DNA from: Apostichopus japonicus
Taxonomy: Eukaryota; Echinodermata; Holothuroidea; Aspidochirotida; Stichopodidae
Direction of reading: 5' to 3'
Assembly (NCBI RefSeq): GCF_037975245.1
Contig: NC_092569.1
Span: 12,701,001 to 12,735,000, forward strand
Length of the DNA stretch: 34,000 nucleotides
This document shows, in pieces, positions 11,953 to 23,785 of this stretch. The first letter of the stretch is position 1; each line of letters begins with the position of its first letter. The translations under genes were made by a program, and so were the position numbers. The notes below the pieces were generated by a model that had not been told where the DNA came from, ran no database searches, and saw nothing but the letters and a program-made list of their open reading frames with translations.

Positions 11953-12848
11953 ATAACAGTGGAGTAATTATATAGAGTAACATTTGGTACAATTCAATTA
12001 GCGGATAAGAGGTGTATATAGGGTTGGGTGGAGAGGCTAGATTCTCGACTGACATAGCGACGGCACAGAACTTGTGTGTTTTTGGTTTGCGTGACTCCAT
12101 GTTTTAAGAGTGTCCATTTTAACTAAGGATAGTGTAGATTCTTTTGATTGGGGGGGGGGGGTGAAATATGCCAGTTACACCGAGCATAAACAAATTTATG
12201 TTATTGATAAAGTCAATTAATGTCATAGTCTATTACTTAATGTCACCAAATTTGATATATATTTAAAAGGAAGAAACTTGTAATCAACCAGTTTTTTCTT
12301 AAATTTTTTTAATAATACATTACATGGTCTGGTCGGAACCTCCAGAAGAATTGCCTCTCTTTGAAGCAAATTTTAGCACGCGTTTCAAATTGGGGGAAGT
12401 ATAGCGACCTTTAATTATGATTTTTTTTTTGTCATTTCATATCTTTATATATGTATTATGATGAATTGTTTTGCTGCCATTGAAAGCCAAGTTTGCTTCT
12501 TAATGTAATTGTCCAGGTTTCCTCAAAGTTTAGTACACAAAACTTGTCGCCGTCTTATGCAACAATTTTCAGAATCCTGACGTCACTGGTTCGAATCCTG
12601 TCTAGCTCCATATTTTCTTTACTCGTTTTTAATTGTTTGTAATTTCCAAGTCAGTTTTTCAATGTTGAATTATAAAGTCTCATAAACTTAATCCTATTAA
12701 AAGTTAGTTAAAATAAATGTTCTTATAAGTGCCGTTTTACTAAACCCAAATTATTCCTTACTGATTGAAGACGGTTACTGGCAAATTAAACCCATGCAAT
12801 GCCGGTGTTAGAAGCGGTAGCGGTCAAATGCTTGTTGAAGTCTGATCC
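11953..12848. other. Unannotated stretch
   Basis: A G tract lies at about 12150-12161. A B-box-like word, GGTTCGAATCC, occurs near 12589-12599 with no matching A box upstream, so it may be the tail of a decayed tRNA-derived repeat or chance. Nothing else is recognised. Confidence 0.4.
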
Positions 12849-12849
12849 T

Positions 12850-13110
12850 TAATAATAATAATAATAATAATAAATGCAAATTTATATAGCGCCAATATCC
12901 ATAGGAAAACCAATGCTCAGTGGCGCTAGTGCTCAGGGAAGGCAGTCAAAAAATAGATAAGTTTTAAGTCTGTTTTTTGGGTGCCGACTTGATGTGCAGT
13001 GGAAGTGAGTTCCAAAGAGTAGGAGCGGCATTAGAGAACGTTCTTTGACCAAATGTTTTGATAAGTCTTGTCTTTCGGTGGCATACAGAGGTACATTTCT
13101 CGGACTAGCC
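12850..13110 (-). pseudogene. 3' end of a CR1/L2-like LINE with (ATT)n tail
   Basis: Read on the minus strand, about 13110 to 12965 encodes a segment containing RTFSNAAPTLWNSLP and then LHIKSAP. This is the signature of the extreme C-terminus of ORF2 in jockey/CR1/L2-type non-LTR retrotransposons. A small frame break precedes a remnant of the usual LKTYLF ending, near 12955. The 3' UTR follows and contains TATATAGCGCCAATAT (plus orientation of the genomic word is its complement). It terminates in an (AAT)n run at 12850-12873, the microsatellite-like tail expected of this clade. The copy is strongly 5'-truncated and not functional. Confidence 0.75.
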
Positions 13111-14910
13111 GGAGGGTTGCCAAAAGATAAATCAAACTCTTAGTGCCACATGGAATTAAGCTTTCTTCACTCGAACTCAATAACTTACATATGCTTTAAA
13201 TTCTACTTTGCTTACGGGTGATATGCAACGCAATTGTCGGCTACAATTTTGGTATATGATTGAAGGTATACTGAGAGAATTTTTCTTTGCTTATTTTATT
13301 TTATTTTAATTGTAGTGTAATGTTGTGAATCATCCTTCATGGGTATGGTAAGAATGACGACCCAGTTCTAAATTTCGTTGGTTTATAGAAAGTGCATCAG
13401 TATTGTAATGGTAAATATATAAATTTTAACGATTATAAATTTTAAAAAAAAGGAGAAAAGAAAAAGGTTATTCACTTATCATATACGCTAAAAAACGGCC
13501 TTATAATCGAAACGCTATCTTGAAGAAGAAAAAAAAAAATTAGACGCAATTCATTACCTGTCAAGCGTATAGGTCCGATAGTGTTCCATTTTCTTGTTCG
13601 CAAACCCATTAGTTTGCAGAGATGTAACGATACATACTGAGTAAATTCTGGCAAAGTAAATTAGTATATAATCTATATGTTATGAACACGAAATATAAAT
13701 GCAAAATAGGCCTACGTGAAGTACAAACCAGCCGCACTCCCTTCAAAGAACTTACCCTTCTCTTTTCAGCTATATAAAGTACACTGTCAAAAAGATTCCG
13801 AGTTGAAGGTTTTCGCAAAACGGCTTGGAGCTGATATATAGCAATGAATCCTGCACATGTGAAACTTTTCACATCGTTTACCAACAGTTCAAAGAACCTT
13901 TAAACATAACAGGATGCATTTATGTATAAGCACATTGCACTGTCTATATGTAGGATCGAACTTGTAAAATGATGATATTAGAAGGATATTTACTTTTTTT
14001 GGATCGAGTCGGTTTCTCTTGAAGTGACCAAGACCCTCAAATAGTCGTTTAGATCTCTGATTACGTGAGTCACGGAATTAATTTTCGCTAGATTTCAAGC
14101 GTTATTTTTTTTCTTTTTTTTTTATGGTGATGAAAGCATTTCCCGATACGCGTAATTAATCCGAATTTTATGACCTGGAAAACCTCTCCGCTTTCTAAAG
14201 AAGCAACCTAGTCCATTCTTCGCGGTGGTTTCTGCAATTAGGTGAAGTGAAAATAACAAACCTTGCTTTCTCGAAAAAAAGAAGGTGGGGGGGGGGGGCG
14301 AAAAGAAGAAGAAGAGTTTACTAGAGGAATGACTAACAACTGAATATATATTCAGCTTCAGGATACTCGCCCACTCTATGCTGAAAGAATGATTGGTGCG
14401 CGGAATATACAAAACCCGATACTTTTATGTAACTTGGTACTTTATTTTAAGCTTTTATTGTTTACATTTAGTTACTGTTATACAGAAATACTTTTACAAG
14501 CCACCAGTAGCCCTCAATAATATTTTCAACAACCTACAGACATATTAAAGGCCACTAGTGGTCAAACCACCATGTTCAATGTCAGGAGTTTATAATGAGT
14601 TTAAAGGTCAAATCTATATAGTTCCCACAAGAAGGTACTGTTCCTGTAATATGATTTTTGGAACCTTTCAGCCATTTTGATCATCAGAAAGTTTGGCGCA
14701 ATAATGATGATGGATCAACTAAAATGTTAAATTAATAGCTCCTGTTTATATATGTATATATTTGAGTTGGTTAGCATCATGTTTGATCTCGAGAGTTAGG
14801 CAAATATGTCACCCAAACAGAACTAGTATTGTTCGATACATGTGGTGACAAACGCCTACAGTGGAATTACGACCTTCCTTACCGGTTTCGAACCTATGGA
14901 CATACAATCA
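13111..14910. other. Unannotated stretch
   Basis: No recognisable gene. Minus-strand frames at 13472-13654, 13609-13884 and 14122-14412 give peptides without known motifs, the last containing a proline run from the G tract near 14285-14298. The (ATT)-tailed LINE may extend a little beyond its annotated 5' boundary at 13110. Confidence 0.4.
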
Positions 14911-14982
14911 GCGTTCATAGCCTAGTGGTTAGGGTGTCCGTATATAAAGCGGGAGGCCCGGGTTCGAATCCCGGTGGAGGCT
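14911..14982 (+). tRNA. tRNA-like head of a SINE (pseudo-tRNA)
   Basis: The 72 nt fold as a tRNA. The acceptor stem has six of seven pairs (GCGTTCA with TGGAGGC, mismatch at the third pair). The D arm contains a perfect A box TAGCCTAGTGG (14918-14928). The anticodon stem TCCGT/GCGGG encloses the loop ATATAAA. The T arm contains a perfect B box GGTTCGAATCC (14961-14971). The nominal anticodon ATA would read a tyrosine codon but lacks the expected GTA form and intron. With the mismatch and the attached tail, this points to a SINE head and not to a working tRNA gene. The internal boxes could still recruit RNA polymerase III. Confidence 0.7.
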
Positions 14983-15088
14983 GAAGTTTTTTTAACTGTT
15001 CTGGATTTTCCAACTCAGTACGATTTCAATTATTATATATAGACGAAGTTTTTTTTAACTGTTCTGGATTTCCAACTCATAAAGATTT

Positions 15089-15122
<34 letters not shown>
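14911..15122 (+). mobile_element. tRNA-derived SINE with duplicated tail
   Basis: The tRNA-like head (14911-14982) is followed by a body starting GAAGTTTTTTTAACTGTTCT at 14983. That body is repeated in tandem about 62 bp later, from 15045, with small differences (CAGTACGATTTC versus CATAAAGATTTC). The element ends in an (AT)n run at about 15090-15122. A tRNA head, an unrelated body and a simple-repeat tail are the standard SINE architecture. The tail duplication is unusual. Mobilisation would depend on a partner LINE, which I cannot identify. Confidence 0.7.
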
Positions 15123-15125
<3 letters not shown>

Positions 15126-16903
15126 ATGCCATGCAACCGTTTCTTCATCCAGGGTATCATGATAAAAACAACAACAACAACAGAAAGTGCGGTGGTTCTG
15201 AATGGACATGCGAGTTGTAGACTTAGCGTGTTGTTATAACGGGACATCTCGACAATATTGTTGACTTTCGTTGCTAAATAATCCAGTTGCCGCGTTTCAA
15301 ATATACTTGTCTATAACACTTCAAAAACGTCATTGTTGTCGAGATGACAAATATAAGCGATAATATAACGATCAACGATAATATTATACCTTTGGTGAAA
15401 ATGCTCAAATGGTCGAGTTGCTGCATCGCATGTGGCTCGACAACACGTCTAATATCGTATTTTTGTCACGTTGGATGTCTTTACTGACGCAGTAAGCCTA
15501 TAGCTCGTAAGTCCCCTTAGAACCACCGTATAACAAAGTGACTTGAGAACGGATTACTATATCGTAAGCTGTCATTTTTCTGAAGAAACAAAAACTCAAA
15601 TATTCAATTTACTACGGAAACATCAAACAGACTGCACATGGGACGACTTGTTTATAAATCACTAAAAATTTCAAATTTACCGTGTTGACGAAATGTATAC
15701 TAGTCGTGCCAACTGACGGTCAAAAGAAGGTTGAAAATTAACGTCTTTTGCAAACTTGCTAGAATTTTGACAAAATGTCAAACAATAAGCATGTGACGTA
15801 TAATCGTTTTAGAAATTAAAAACTAAAAGGAGTCATTCCCAGACATGACGCAGTGTCAATCTTAATTATACATTTATATGCTTCATGCATTTTTATGCAT
15901 TATGGGGAATCGACTTTATAAAGTAACTAAGCTTTCTGATAAAGTTTTAAGATCAATATTTAACTTTCTGACACTTTTTTTCTTAGGGTGAGCCGGGGGG
16001 GGGGGGGGGGAGGGGGAGGTGAGTACCGATGATGTATTATTTGTCGTCATGGTAACAGTAGCAGTCATGCAATATTCTGCGAATGACAGCCGAACGTCAT
16101 GTATTGGCAAATTTAAATAGGCCTACATATAGGCCTGCAGTATTTTATCATTGACGAGATGCTCTCTATATACGGAGGAAAGAATGCCCGAAAGTCATGC
16201 GAAAGTCATGCGAAACTTAACATGAAGTTATAGGGGTGTATCCAGAATCGCTATAGGTGTAGAGTTGAAACTGGCCGTGGTAGGTTACATTGCAAAACAA
16301 TTATTGCTGACGATAACCTATGTTTTCATTATATCGAAAAGGTGGGGTGTATGGGCGGGCTGGAAGGAACGCAGTACTTTTATAGTTTGTTGAGAAGGTG
16401 ATGAGTCTCTCGGGGTGGGGGGGGGGGGCGGGCGGAAGATCTTATTATGATTTTAACTTGCTGGAATATGTTTTGAAGGAATTTTACAAACCCGCAGTGC
16501 GAATTTTGAAGGGACTGATTGCATCTGCATATGGAATTAACTCAACAAGCCATGCAAGTTTGAGCAATTATTGAAAATCCCTAGGGTAGGATTTACTCTG
16601 CCGACACTCAGGGAATCCGCTCATCGATCAATTACATTGTATGTTACTCCCTCGCAAGTTAATCCCTCAAAGTAATATTGCATATCCCATAATACCTCTC
16701 CGAAGTTACTGCCTGGCTGATTGAACCCTCTTCCACCCCCTGTATACGGCTGCATCCATCTTTGGCTTTGTCAAGTGTTATCCCTAGACGAGGGGTTAGC
16801 GTGGGAGGTACGGTGGAGACCAGAGGGCTTAGCTTTGCCCCTGGCCCTCTATTCCATGTTTTCCCCGTATGATATACTTTTTTTATCCAATAGCTTGCTC
16901 CAC
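15123..16903. other. Unannotated stretch
   Basis: No recognisable gene or transposon. G tracts lie near 15995-16011 and 16417-16428. Overlapping frames on both strands around 16659-16976 encode peptides with no recognised motif and run into the inverted-repeat element that starts at 16904, so they are probably spurious. Confidence 0.4.
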
Positions 16904-17615
16904 TACGGAAGCTTAAAAGTGCCATAAACATTAGAAAACTTTGCCCCAATAAGTCAGTAAATTGTTTAGATAACAAGATAATTTCTTATAAAAAAATCAG
17001 AAATATGTTGGATTGCTCTGTTGCTTTAAGCTGAGCAATTGAACTTTTTTTTCTGCAAAATTTTTAATTGACAACTTATCGTATCTCGTCAACTCAACAT
17101 GTTTCTGCAAAATGTTCAATTGGTCACTTCATTCCAACTGAGCAATTGAAAAAATTCTTTGACATTTATCTATTATATTATCAGTAAAATTTCACATACC
17201 TGAAGGCTTAATGTCTCTATTTCTTCTCCTCGTTGCCCCATTTTGGCGTCGGCTAAAATGTGTACGACCTCTGCAGGTCAGAAGAAATAGTACGGTATCG
17301 TTCTGGCCTTCTTCCACCATGTTGCTTTCCATTCATATTTACCGTACTTTACTATACGCATGAATCATCTACCACGCATACACGAAGTTGTCTATTAAAC
17401 ATTTTGCAGAAAATTGTTCAATTGCTCAGATGGAATAAAGTGAACAATTGAACATTTTACTGAAAGATGTTGAATTGACGAGGAACGATAAATTGTTAAT
17501 CCAACATTTTCTGAATTTGATAAGATATTATCTTGTTATCTAAACAATTTGCTGAGAAATGTCAACTTATGGTGCAAAGTTTTTCTTATGTTGATGGCAC
17601 TTTAAATCTTCCGTA
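16904..17615. mobile_element. Long inverted-repeat element (MITE or foldback type)
   Basis: The left arm (about 16904-17150) is the imperfect inverted copy of the right arm (about 17400-17615). Both outer ends carry TACGGAAG followed within a few bases by AAAGTGCCAT, and both arms contain AAATTGTTTAGATAACAAG and then ATGTTGGATT. The inner parts repeat GAGCAATTGAA-type words in both directions. A roughly 240-bp non-repeated centre lies between the arms. TA at both edges is compatible with a TA target duplication, as in mariner/Tc1-like elements, but this is weak evidence. The arms have many indels, so the copy is old. No transposase is seen. Confidence 0.7.
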
Positions 17616-18664
17616 CTCTACTGATCCAAGTAAAATGAAACCATATTGCTAAGCTCTTATTTCTCACATTTATGGATTGAAATTCTACTGTTTATTTTAA
17701 AGCTATATCACTTTTAAATCGATCCAATGGTTGTGGGGTTGATGGGGGAAGGTGGGGGGGGGGGGGTGGGGGGGCGGAGAGAGATCAATCACAACTAATT
17801 TCTCGTTCGTATATACATGTGCGGGAGCGTCGCTATTCTCACCTTTGCACACTTCTTCGGTATATGCTTTATACTGTTAGCCTTTCTCGCCAAGTCGTGA
17901 AAGTTTAATTTACGGTTAAATTATATAGACTAATATCTTTAGAAACCGAGGAATTAATTTACTTTGTGATTTTGCTTTGCATAACGATGTTATGATATAC
18001 GCATATTCTTTCGTCGGGACGTTAAAAGTCAAGCACCTTGGAATGACATTTTTACAATCGATCAAGTTTAATTAAACGTGAATGTAACTTCAGAGATTTA
18101 AAAAAAATGTCATCCCTTGATATCGAGCATTTACCATAAATATGCCTTAATTATATTATATGAGGTTTTCACAAACATATTTACATAATCTTTTATACTA
18201 ATCTACGCAAAATGTAGATTAATCTCACTATGCTCCAGCTTTTTAATAATATAATAACAGCTCACTGTTATATCTTCCCCGAAATATGAAAGTGCTATCG
18301 GTCATATGCTTGATAATATATAAAAAATAATATACTGAACAAAGAAAAACCATTACTGTGTGCCTAACAGAATGCAGGTACAAGTTGATAGGTGTGTATG
18401 GTTAAAAGTGTTAAAGCTAAAAAAAAAAGGGGGGCGGCCCAGTTACCCAGCCTGACAACGGTTTTAATGAAGACATGTGGCTTAGATGAAATGTCTATAT
18501 ACCTTCCCATGAAAACAAGCGGAAAAGAGATAAATAAGCTAGAATGTTGTTCGCTGGCAATATATCGCTTGCATAGGCCTCAACATTATATTACGGAGGT
18601 GACCTTTTAAACTCCTTATTTGTCAATGATGTAATAATTATTATGTAATAATAATGATGTAAAA
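17616..18664. other. Unannotated stretch
   Basis: A G-rich tract spans about 17751-17775. A 72-codon plus-strand frame at 18392-18610 has no recognised motif. The rest is AT-rich without visible structure. Confidence 0.4.
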
Positions 18665-18938
18665 TTAATAATAATAATAATGATGATGATAATGATGATA
18701 ATAATAATAATAATAATAATATATATGTATGTATATACACTATATATATGCCTATATATGCCTTTATATATGCATATAGATATAAATACATGCCTATATA
18801 TATGTCTATATATGCATATATATAGTCATATATGCCTATATATGCCTATATACATGCCTATAAATAGGTATATATATAGGCATATGAGGCATATATATAT
18901 AGACATGTATAGGCATATATATAGGCATATATATGTAC
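18665..18938. repeat. (ATA)n microsatellite into palindromic AT satellite
   Basis: An (ATA/ATG)n trinucleotide run (18665-18720) leads into about 220 bp of irregular copies of TATATATGCC. This word appears as ATATATGCCTATATA in the left part and as its complement TATATAGGCATATA in the right part, so the satellite as a whole can fold back. Frames such as 18680-19141 are open through it and give isoleucine, tyrosine and methionine-rich peptides, which are repeat artefacts. Confidence 0.85.
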
Positions 18939-20160
18939 TTCCCAGAATAGATTCGGTGGAAAGTGAATGGAATATAGTTTTTGAAACGCAACTATACCTG
19001 CTTTTGATAGCAAAGTTTCACCTGGAAACGGCAGAATTATATTGCTTATATAGCACAAGAATAAAAGTTTACATAGAAAACACTCACCGTGTTCCTCTGA
19101 AAGAGTCGTTGGTTCCTTCACATCTGAGAAAACCCCCGTAATGCATAAAAGCCGAGACGAACATCATTTTATATTTATCTATGTTGATAGCAATATGATA
19201 TAAACAAACAAGAAGCAAAACATTGTTTCAGCTTCCGTGTTTGTCGGTGTATATTTTCGTCTGTCTGTCTGTCGTTCCTTGTCACATAACCTATCCGGCG
19301 AAATTTAATCCTCAAGCCAGCAGAATGATGATTTCATTCGCGAAATGTATCTCCGGGCTGATGTGGGGTCCTTGTAAACTACTCAATCTAAGCTACTCTT
19401 TGAGACTCCTTTCATGACGTCATATCCGCTTAACATGTCATAACAAGATTGTCGAGTGAGTATAAAGGATTTTTACTTTCTGGTGCGCGGCGGACACATA
19501 AAGCCTTCACAACAAAATCACAAACGTTTTTTATTTCGACTCCATATAGTTCTAGTCTTAGAAAAACACCGAGGTAACATTTTAAGGTACTGTTTGAACA
19601 CAATAGACATAACAATGTATGTGTATTTATTTCACGTTTGAGTGACAATATGCTGACGGGATTACAATATATCTCCATTCGACAGATGTAACTAATTCGG
19701 TGATAAAAAATATTTTTAGTTTAATAAGTCGTAAAAACCAAGGTATGAAAAGTCGTAATATCTCACTATGAGCACGGCCTGCACGACGATTCCTATCAAT
19801 ATTTGTGACAGGATCGTAAATATCATCCAAATACAAGTGGCCGTTAAAGTTGATTTAAACGGTAAACATAAAGCTCATAGTGTTCACCAGATAATATACA
19901 TCATATATATGCAGATGCATCAGAGAATCTCACCTATCGAAGACCCAGGCACCTATATTGTGTGGTAACTATGGGGTGCTCCGCTATATAATTTCTAGGG
20001 TTATGCTACCGGTATGAAAGGTGTAACAAGGTGAGTATCAGTAGCTTATAATCAGTACACGGGCTATATTAACATTATCGCTATTTGCAGTAGAGGCCCA
20101 TATGAAAATTATATATGTATTAGGTACATTGCTTGCACCTCTGAGGTGAAATAGAGAGTA
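18939..20160. other. Unannotated stretch
   Basis: Several short frames on both strands give peptides without recognised motifs. A short run of CTGT units lies near 19260-19275. I see no gene. Confidence 0.4.
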
Positions 20161-20519
20161 GAGTGGGGAGATGGGGGAGGGGGGGGGGCAGGTCGCTGGA
20201 GAGAGAAAGAAGGAGGCAAAATATAAAAGGAAAGAGGAGAGGTCAGGGTGGACATTTGCTAACAGTTCAGTGATCCAACAGGCCGACGCCACGGGGGGGG
20301 GGGGTGGAGAAAAAAGGGGCGCAATTAGTTCTTCGGAGAAATTTAACCAGCATCTTGCAGCGACCACTTGCTCCGGACATAGGGACACCGTTTGCGAGAC
20401 GTATAATACGAAACTGTTATCTGCTCCTGACGGGGGGGGGGGGGGGTGGTGAGTTAATTTTCTGCAACGATCCTTACGTCCATCGTTTTTAATTAAGAAG
20501 ATACCATATATAAGCCTTT

Positions 20520-20560
<41 letters not shown>

Positions 20561-20635
20561 CTGTGCGTAAATTAAGTGATATGTGCACCTAAAACTAAAC
20601 CAAAGGGGTGGGAGGGGAGGGGAGGGGGGGGGGTA
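20161..20635. repeat. Purine-rich low-complexity block with (GT)n
   Basis: G-rich and AG-rich sequence at 20161-20250 is followed by G tracts near 20293-20304 and 20431-20446, a (GT)n run at 20524-20559 and another G-rich tract near 20607-20635. Open frames here encode glycine- or proline-rich peptides caused by these tracts. Confidence 0.8.
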
Positions 20636-22113
20636 AGGATTGGGTTGTGCATGCCTTTTGGTCGCTATAGCCTGTTGAATCATGCACGGCGTCACAACTG
20701 CGATGCACTGCAGTTTTTCAGTAACATCATAGCTTGATCGAGTTAAGTCACATTCCCTGCGCAATCATCGTAAAAGTTTTTTGCTGACTTAGCACAGTAT
20801 GTGCGTAGATAGGTATATAACCCCCCCCCCCTCCCCCACGATATAATTTGGACCGTCGGGTCTATGATGTGCTTGCGATTGATCCAGAGTGCTGCTAACC
20901 AGAGCGATCGAACTAGTTTCAACAGACACTGACATTTGATAACCTTATACTAAATGCTTACCTAACTTCGCATACATTGTATATTTAGGTGAATAATATA
21001 GGGAAACTATATAGTCTCTTTACACTCATTCTATTAATTACCTTACTTGGACCCGGCATAAAAGCAGCAACTAGGCTATATTTTGAAATGTCTGTCTGCC
21101 TTCACATGTCGTTAACAAGTTGCCACTCTCTAGATATATTCAAACGCCAAGCTTCGTGACCCCCGCTATAAAAAAAAAAAAAAAACCTATATACCCTTCG
21201 TTCTTTGGAACAAATACTATACATGTTGGGGTTTAATTCCATAATACAAGGGCATCGTTTATTGTTTATTTACTCCATTGTTTGGTCAAACTTTTCTTTT
21301 CATTTCCCTTCCACATAAAAACCTCTTCCAGACGAATCATAACTTGATCAGTGGTATTCTTGTTTGATTCGACTATTTAACGAGAGACTTTCGTCTCCAT
21401 AGGTTTTTGTATTTTGTTTTTTTGTCAACGTGATGACTGTGTTTTTCACTACGGCAAACGTTTATTATATGTTAGTTAATATGCATGTGGGTGGCTTGTA
21501 CAAATGCCAAACTAAATACGTTGTTAAGTCGGTGTATAAACTTGTTTGCCAAGCATTTCATAACCACAGAAAGATGATATCGTATACACTATAAGTTAAT
21601 TGTAAACATCACCATGCATATATAGGTTCCATTTACATAATGGAGAAATTTCTATGAATGCGTCACACGCGTGGCGCCAGTTGTGAAATGTCTTGTACAT
21701 ATATCTCATGCAATTAAAAACTGATAGAGAATAGTGAAAATCGTGGGCGAAAAGAAATGGATCAAAAGTCTAAATATTGTAAAGAGACCGACTTATATAA
21801 ACAACAGAAAACATGTCTGAAATATTTCGATACCCACAATCGATTCTGAATTTGCGTGTCAATATATCATATGGGTATATATAAATAGAGGGCGTCTATC
21901 AGAGTTCTGACAGCTATTTTTAATAACATTATCGTGTGAGTTGTTTGAAATAAGCTGAGTTGTTAGTTTTCTATCAGTCTGCTTATTATCTTATACTATT
22001 TCATCGATAAATCTAGACATGCTCAGCTATGATTAGTTATCATCCCATACACTACAGAGGGACTAATTACTTCGTGAAAAAGATATTGAATATATAGTCA
22101 AAGGGTTCTTAGT
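20636..22113. other. Unannotated stretch
   Basis: A C tract lies at about 20821-20831 and an A tract at 21171-21185. No gene, RNA or transposon is recognisable in the remainder. Confidence 0.4.
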
Positions 22114-22117
22114 TTAA

Positions 22118-22477
22118 AGGGAGTGAAGACTCGCGCACAAAGAAACGTATGATGCCGGTAATCTGACCTAGTTTCGAATAATGTGTAACAGAAGTGTTAG
22201 ACACCACCATCGATCACAGGAAATACACCCACAGCTTGCTACCGTCGGTAATTAGACACTAATGTACAATCAATACATGTAGCTACGGTCAATACCCACA
22301 ACACAGTGTACATAGCAGCGATGGACATCTCAGGTCCAGTTAAACGATAACAAGGTAGCACGTTCTTTACTGTCTGCTTTTTGTAGCGAAAAGAAGAAAA
22401 CTTCACTTGCAAGCAACGGAAAATTTTTAATTTTTTTCAGAGGGCGGAACGTGGTTCGGGGCATGTCTTCAATGCCT
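22118..22477. mobile_element. TTAA-flanked MITE, copy 2
   Basis: This 360-bp element is homologous along its length to the one at 7096-7453. TTAA flanks it at 22114-22117 and 22478-22481. The inverted ends read AGGGAGTGAAGACTCGCGC on the left and AGGCATTGAAGACATGCC on the minus strand from the right. It differs from copy 1 by scattered substitutions and small indels, so the two were not recently duplicated. The minus-strand frame at 22330-22515 overlaps it by chance. Confidence 0.75.
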
Positions 22478-22481
22478 TTAA

Positions 22482-23368
22482 AGTTATCAAAACGTCGGCT
22501 GGTGGGAAAAGACAAAAATTAAAATCTCACGTCATTTTTAAACTAAATTGAGCAATGTGCAATTGAGGCTGAAGCTGGTTAAATGCCCAAGGACCAGATT
22601 ATTTCAAGATTTTGTGCATCCTCTTTTTTCATTTTTTTTTTGGGCCAAATTGACCCTCAGACCCCCTTTAGGGAGAACCACATAAATATAGGGGGATAAA
22701 GGTCTCAATGTTCAATATGAAGGGAATAATCTTCGGCTTGTATACACTTGCCCGAAGTCCACCGGAATGATCTCGTACAAATTTTGAGAAATATACTGCC
22801 AACGTGGCTGAAATATTCTAAAGCATTATTCCTTGAGATTCTATAGTCTCTTCGAAACATTCCGAGTTGCTGAGGTAACCACCCACCTACCCCCCCCCCC
22901 CCACAAAAAAAAAAAAAAAAAACACAGGGCCAGAGAGTTCATATTTACAAACTTTACCACGACAGTTAAATATTCTGTACTTCAACTGCTGGTATACAAA
23001 TGTAATAATAAGGCGTATTGTTTACCTGCAGCATGTATTTTTTTTTATGATTATTTATAGAAAATAGTGATCTTCTCTTAAATCATCACAAATGCATTAA
23101 CAGCTAGGTTAACGTTATATGTCACGTGTTAAACATACATTCCAAACAAAGGGCGCCACCAGATTGGGAGTATGGAACCGTAATGTCATGATGGGTTGCG
23201 GAAGGGTTCAAGGTCATCTGAGAGGTACAGTACTTTATGTGAAACTTCTGCCAGAGCAGAGATTTAAGATGGCGCTCTTTATTATAGCCATACATGTCAT
23301 GTACCCTATTCCGACAGTGAGTGGAAATGAACTAATTATATTAATACCAGTATGTGTGTATTATTATT
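22482..23368. other. Unannotated stretch
   Basis: A C tract followed by an A tract lies at about 22889-22921. The frame at 23119-23370 encodes an 83-residue peptide with no recognised domain. No gene is supported. Confidence 0.4.
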
Positions 23369-23785
23369 GATCATACGGTTATATATATGTAAGGGGACAG
23401 GCTGAGAGTGGATCAAGTTGTTTGATTGATCATACGGTTAGTCTCGATGTCAGGGGGCAGGCTGAAAGTGGATGAAGTTGTTTGGTTGATCATACGGTTA
23501 GTCTCGATGTCAGGGGACAGGCTGAAAGTGGATGAAGTTGTTTGGGTTGATCATACGGTTAGTCTCGATGTAAGGGAACAGGTTGAGAGTGGATCAAGTT
23601 GTTTGGTTGATCATACGGTTAGTCTCGATGTCAGGGGACAGGTTGAGAGTGGATCTAGTTGTTTGGTTGATCATACGGTTAGTCTCGATGTAAGGGGACA
23701 GGTTGAGAGTGGATCTGGTTTTTGGTTGATCACACGGTTAGTCTAGATGTAAGGGGACGGGATGAGAGTGGATGTAGTTGTTTGG
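23369..23785 (+). repeat. 60-bp minisatellite, seven units
   Basis: Units of 59-61 bp begin with GATCATACGGTTAGTCTCGA near 23369, 23428, 23488, 23549, 23609, 23669 and 23728. The first unit differs after its ATACGG word. Because 60 is divisible by 3, a plus-strand frame (23426-23746) shows a repeated 20-residue peptide containing IIRLVSMSG, with a frame jump at a 61-bp unit. The array ends where the third MITE copy begins, so the two are physically joined. A single diverged unit occurs at 25207-25280. Confidence 0.9.

Noticed and set aside
12589-12605. Possible tRNA T arm with B-box-like GGTTCGAATCC
   Set aside because: No A box, no acceptor or anticodon arm can be built upstream, and the T stem has a mismatch. 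It is at most a decayed relic.
20161-20764. Glycine- or proline-rich frames and a histidine-threonine repeat peptide
   Set aside because: They are generated by G-rich tracts and the (GT)n microsatellite.
23147-23281. Possible small MITE with ends AAAGGGCGCC and GGCGCTCTTT
   Set aside because: Similarity of the ends is only about ten bases with mismatches, there is no clear target duplication, and no second copy was seen.
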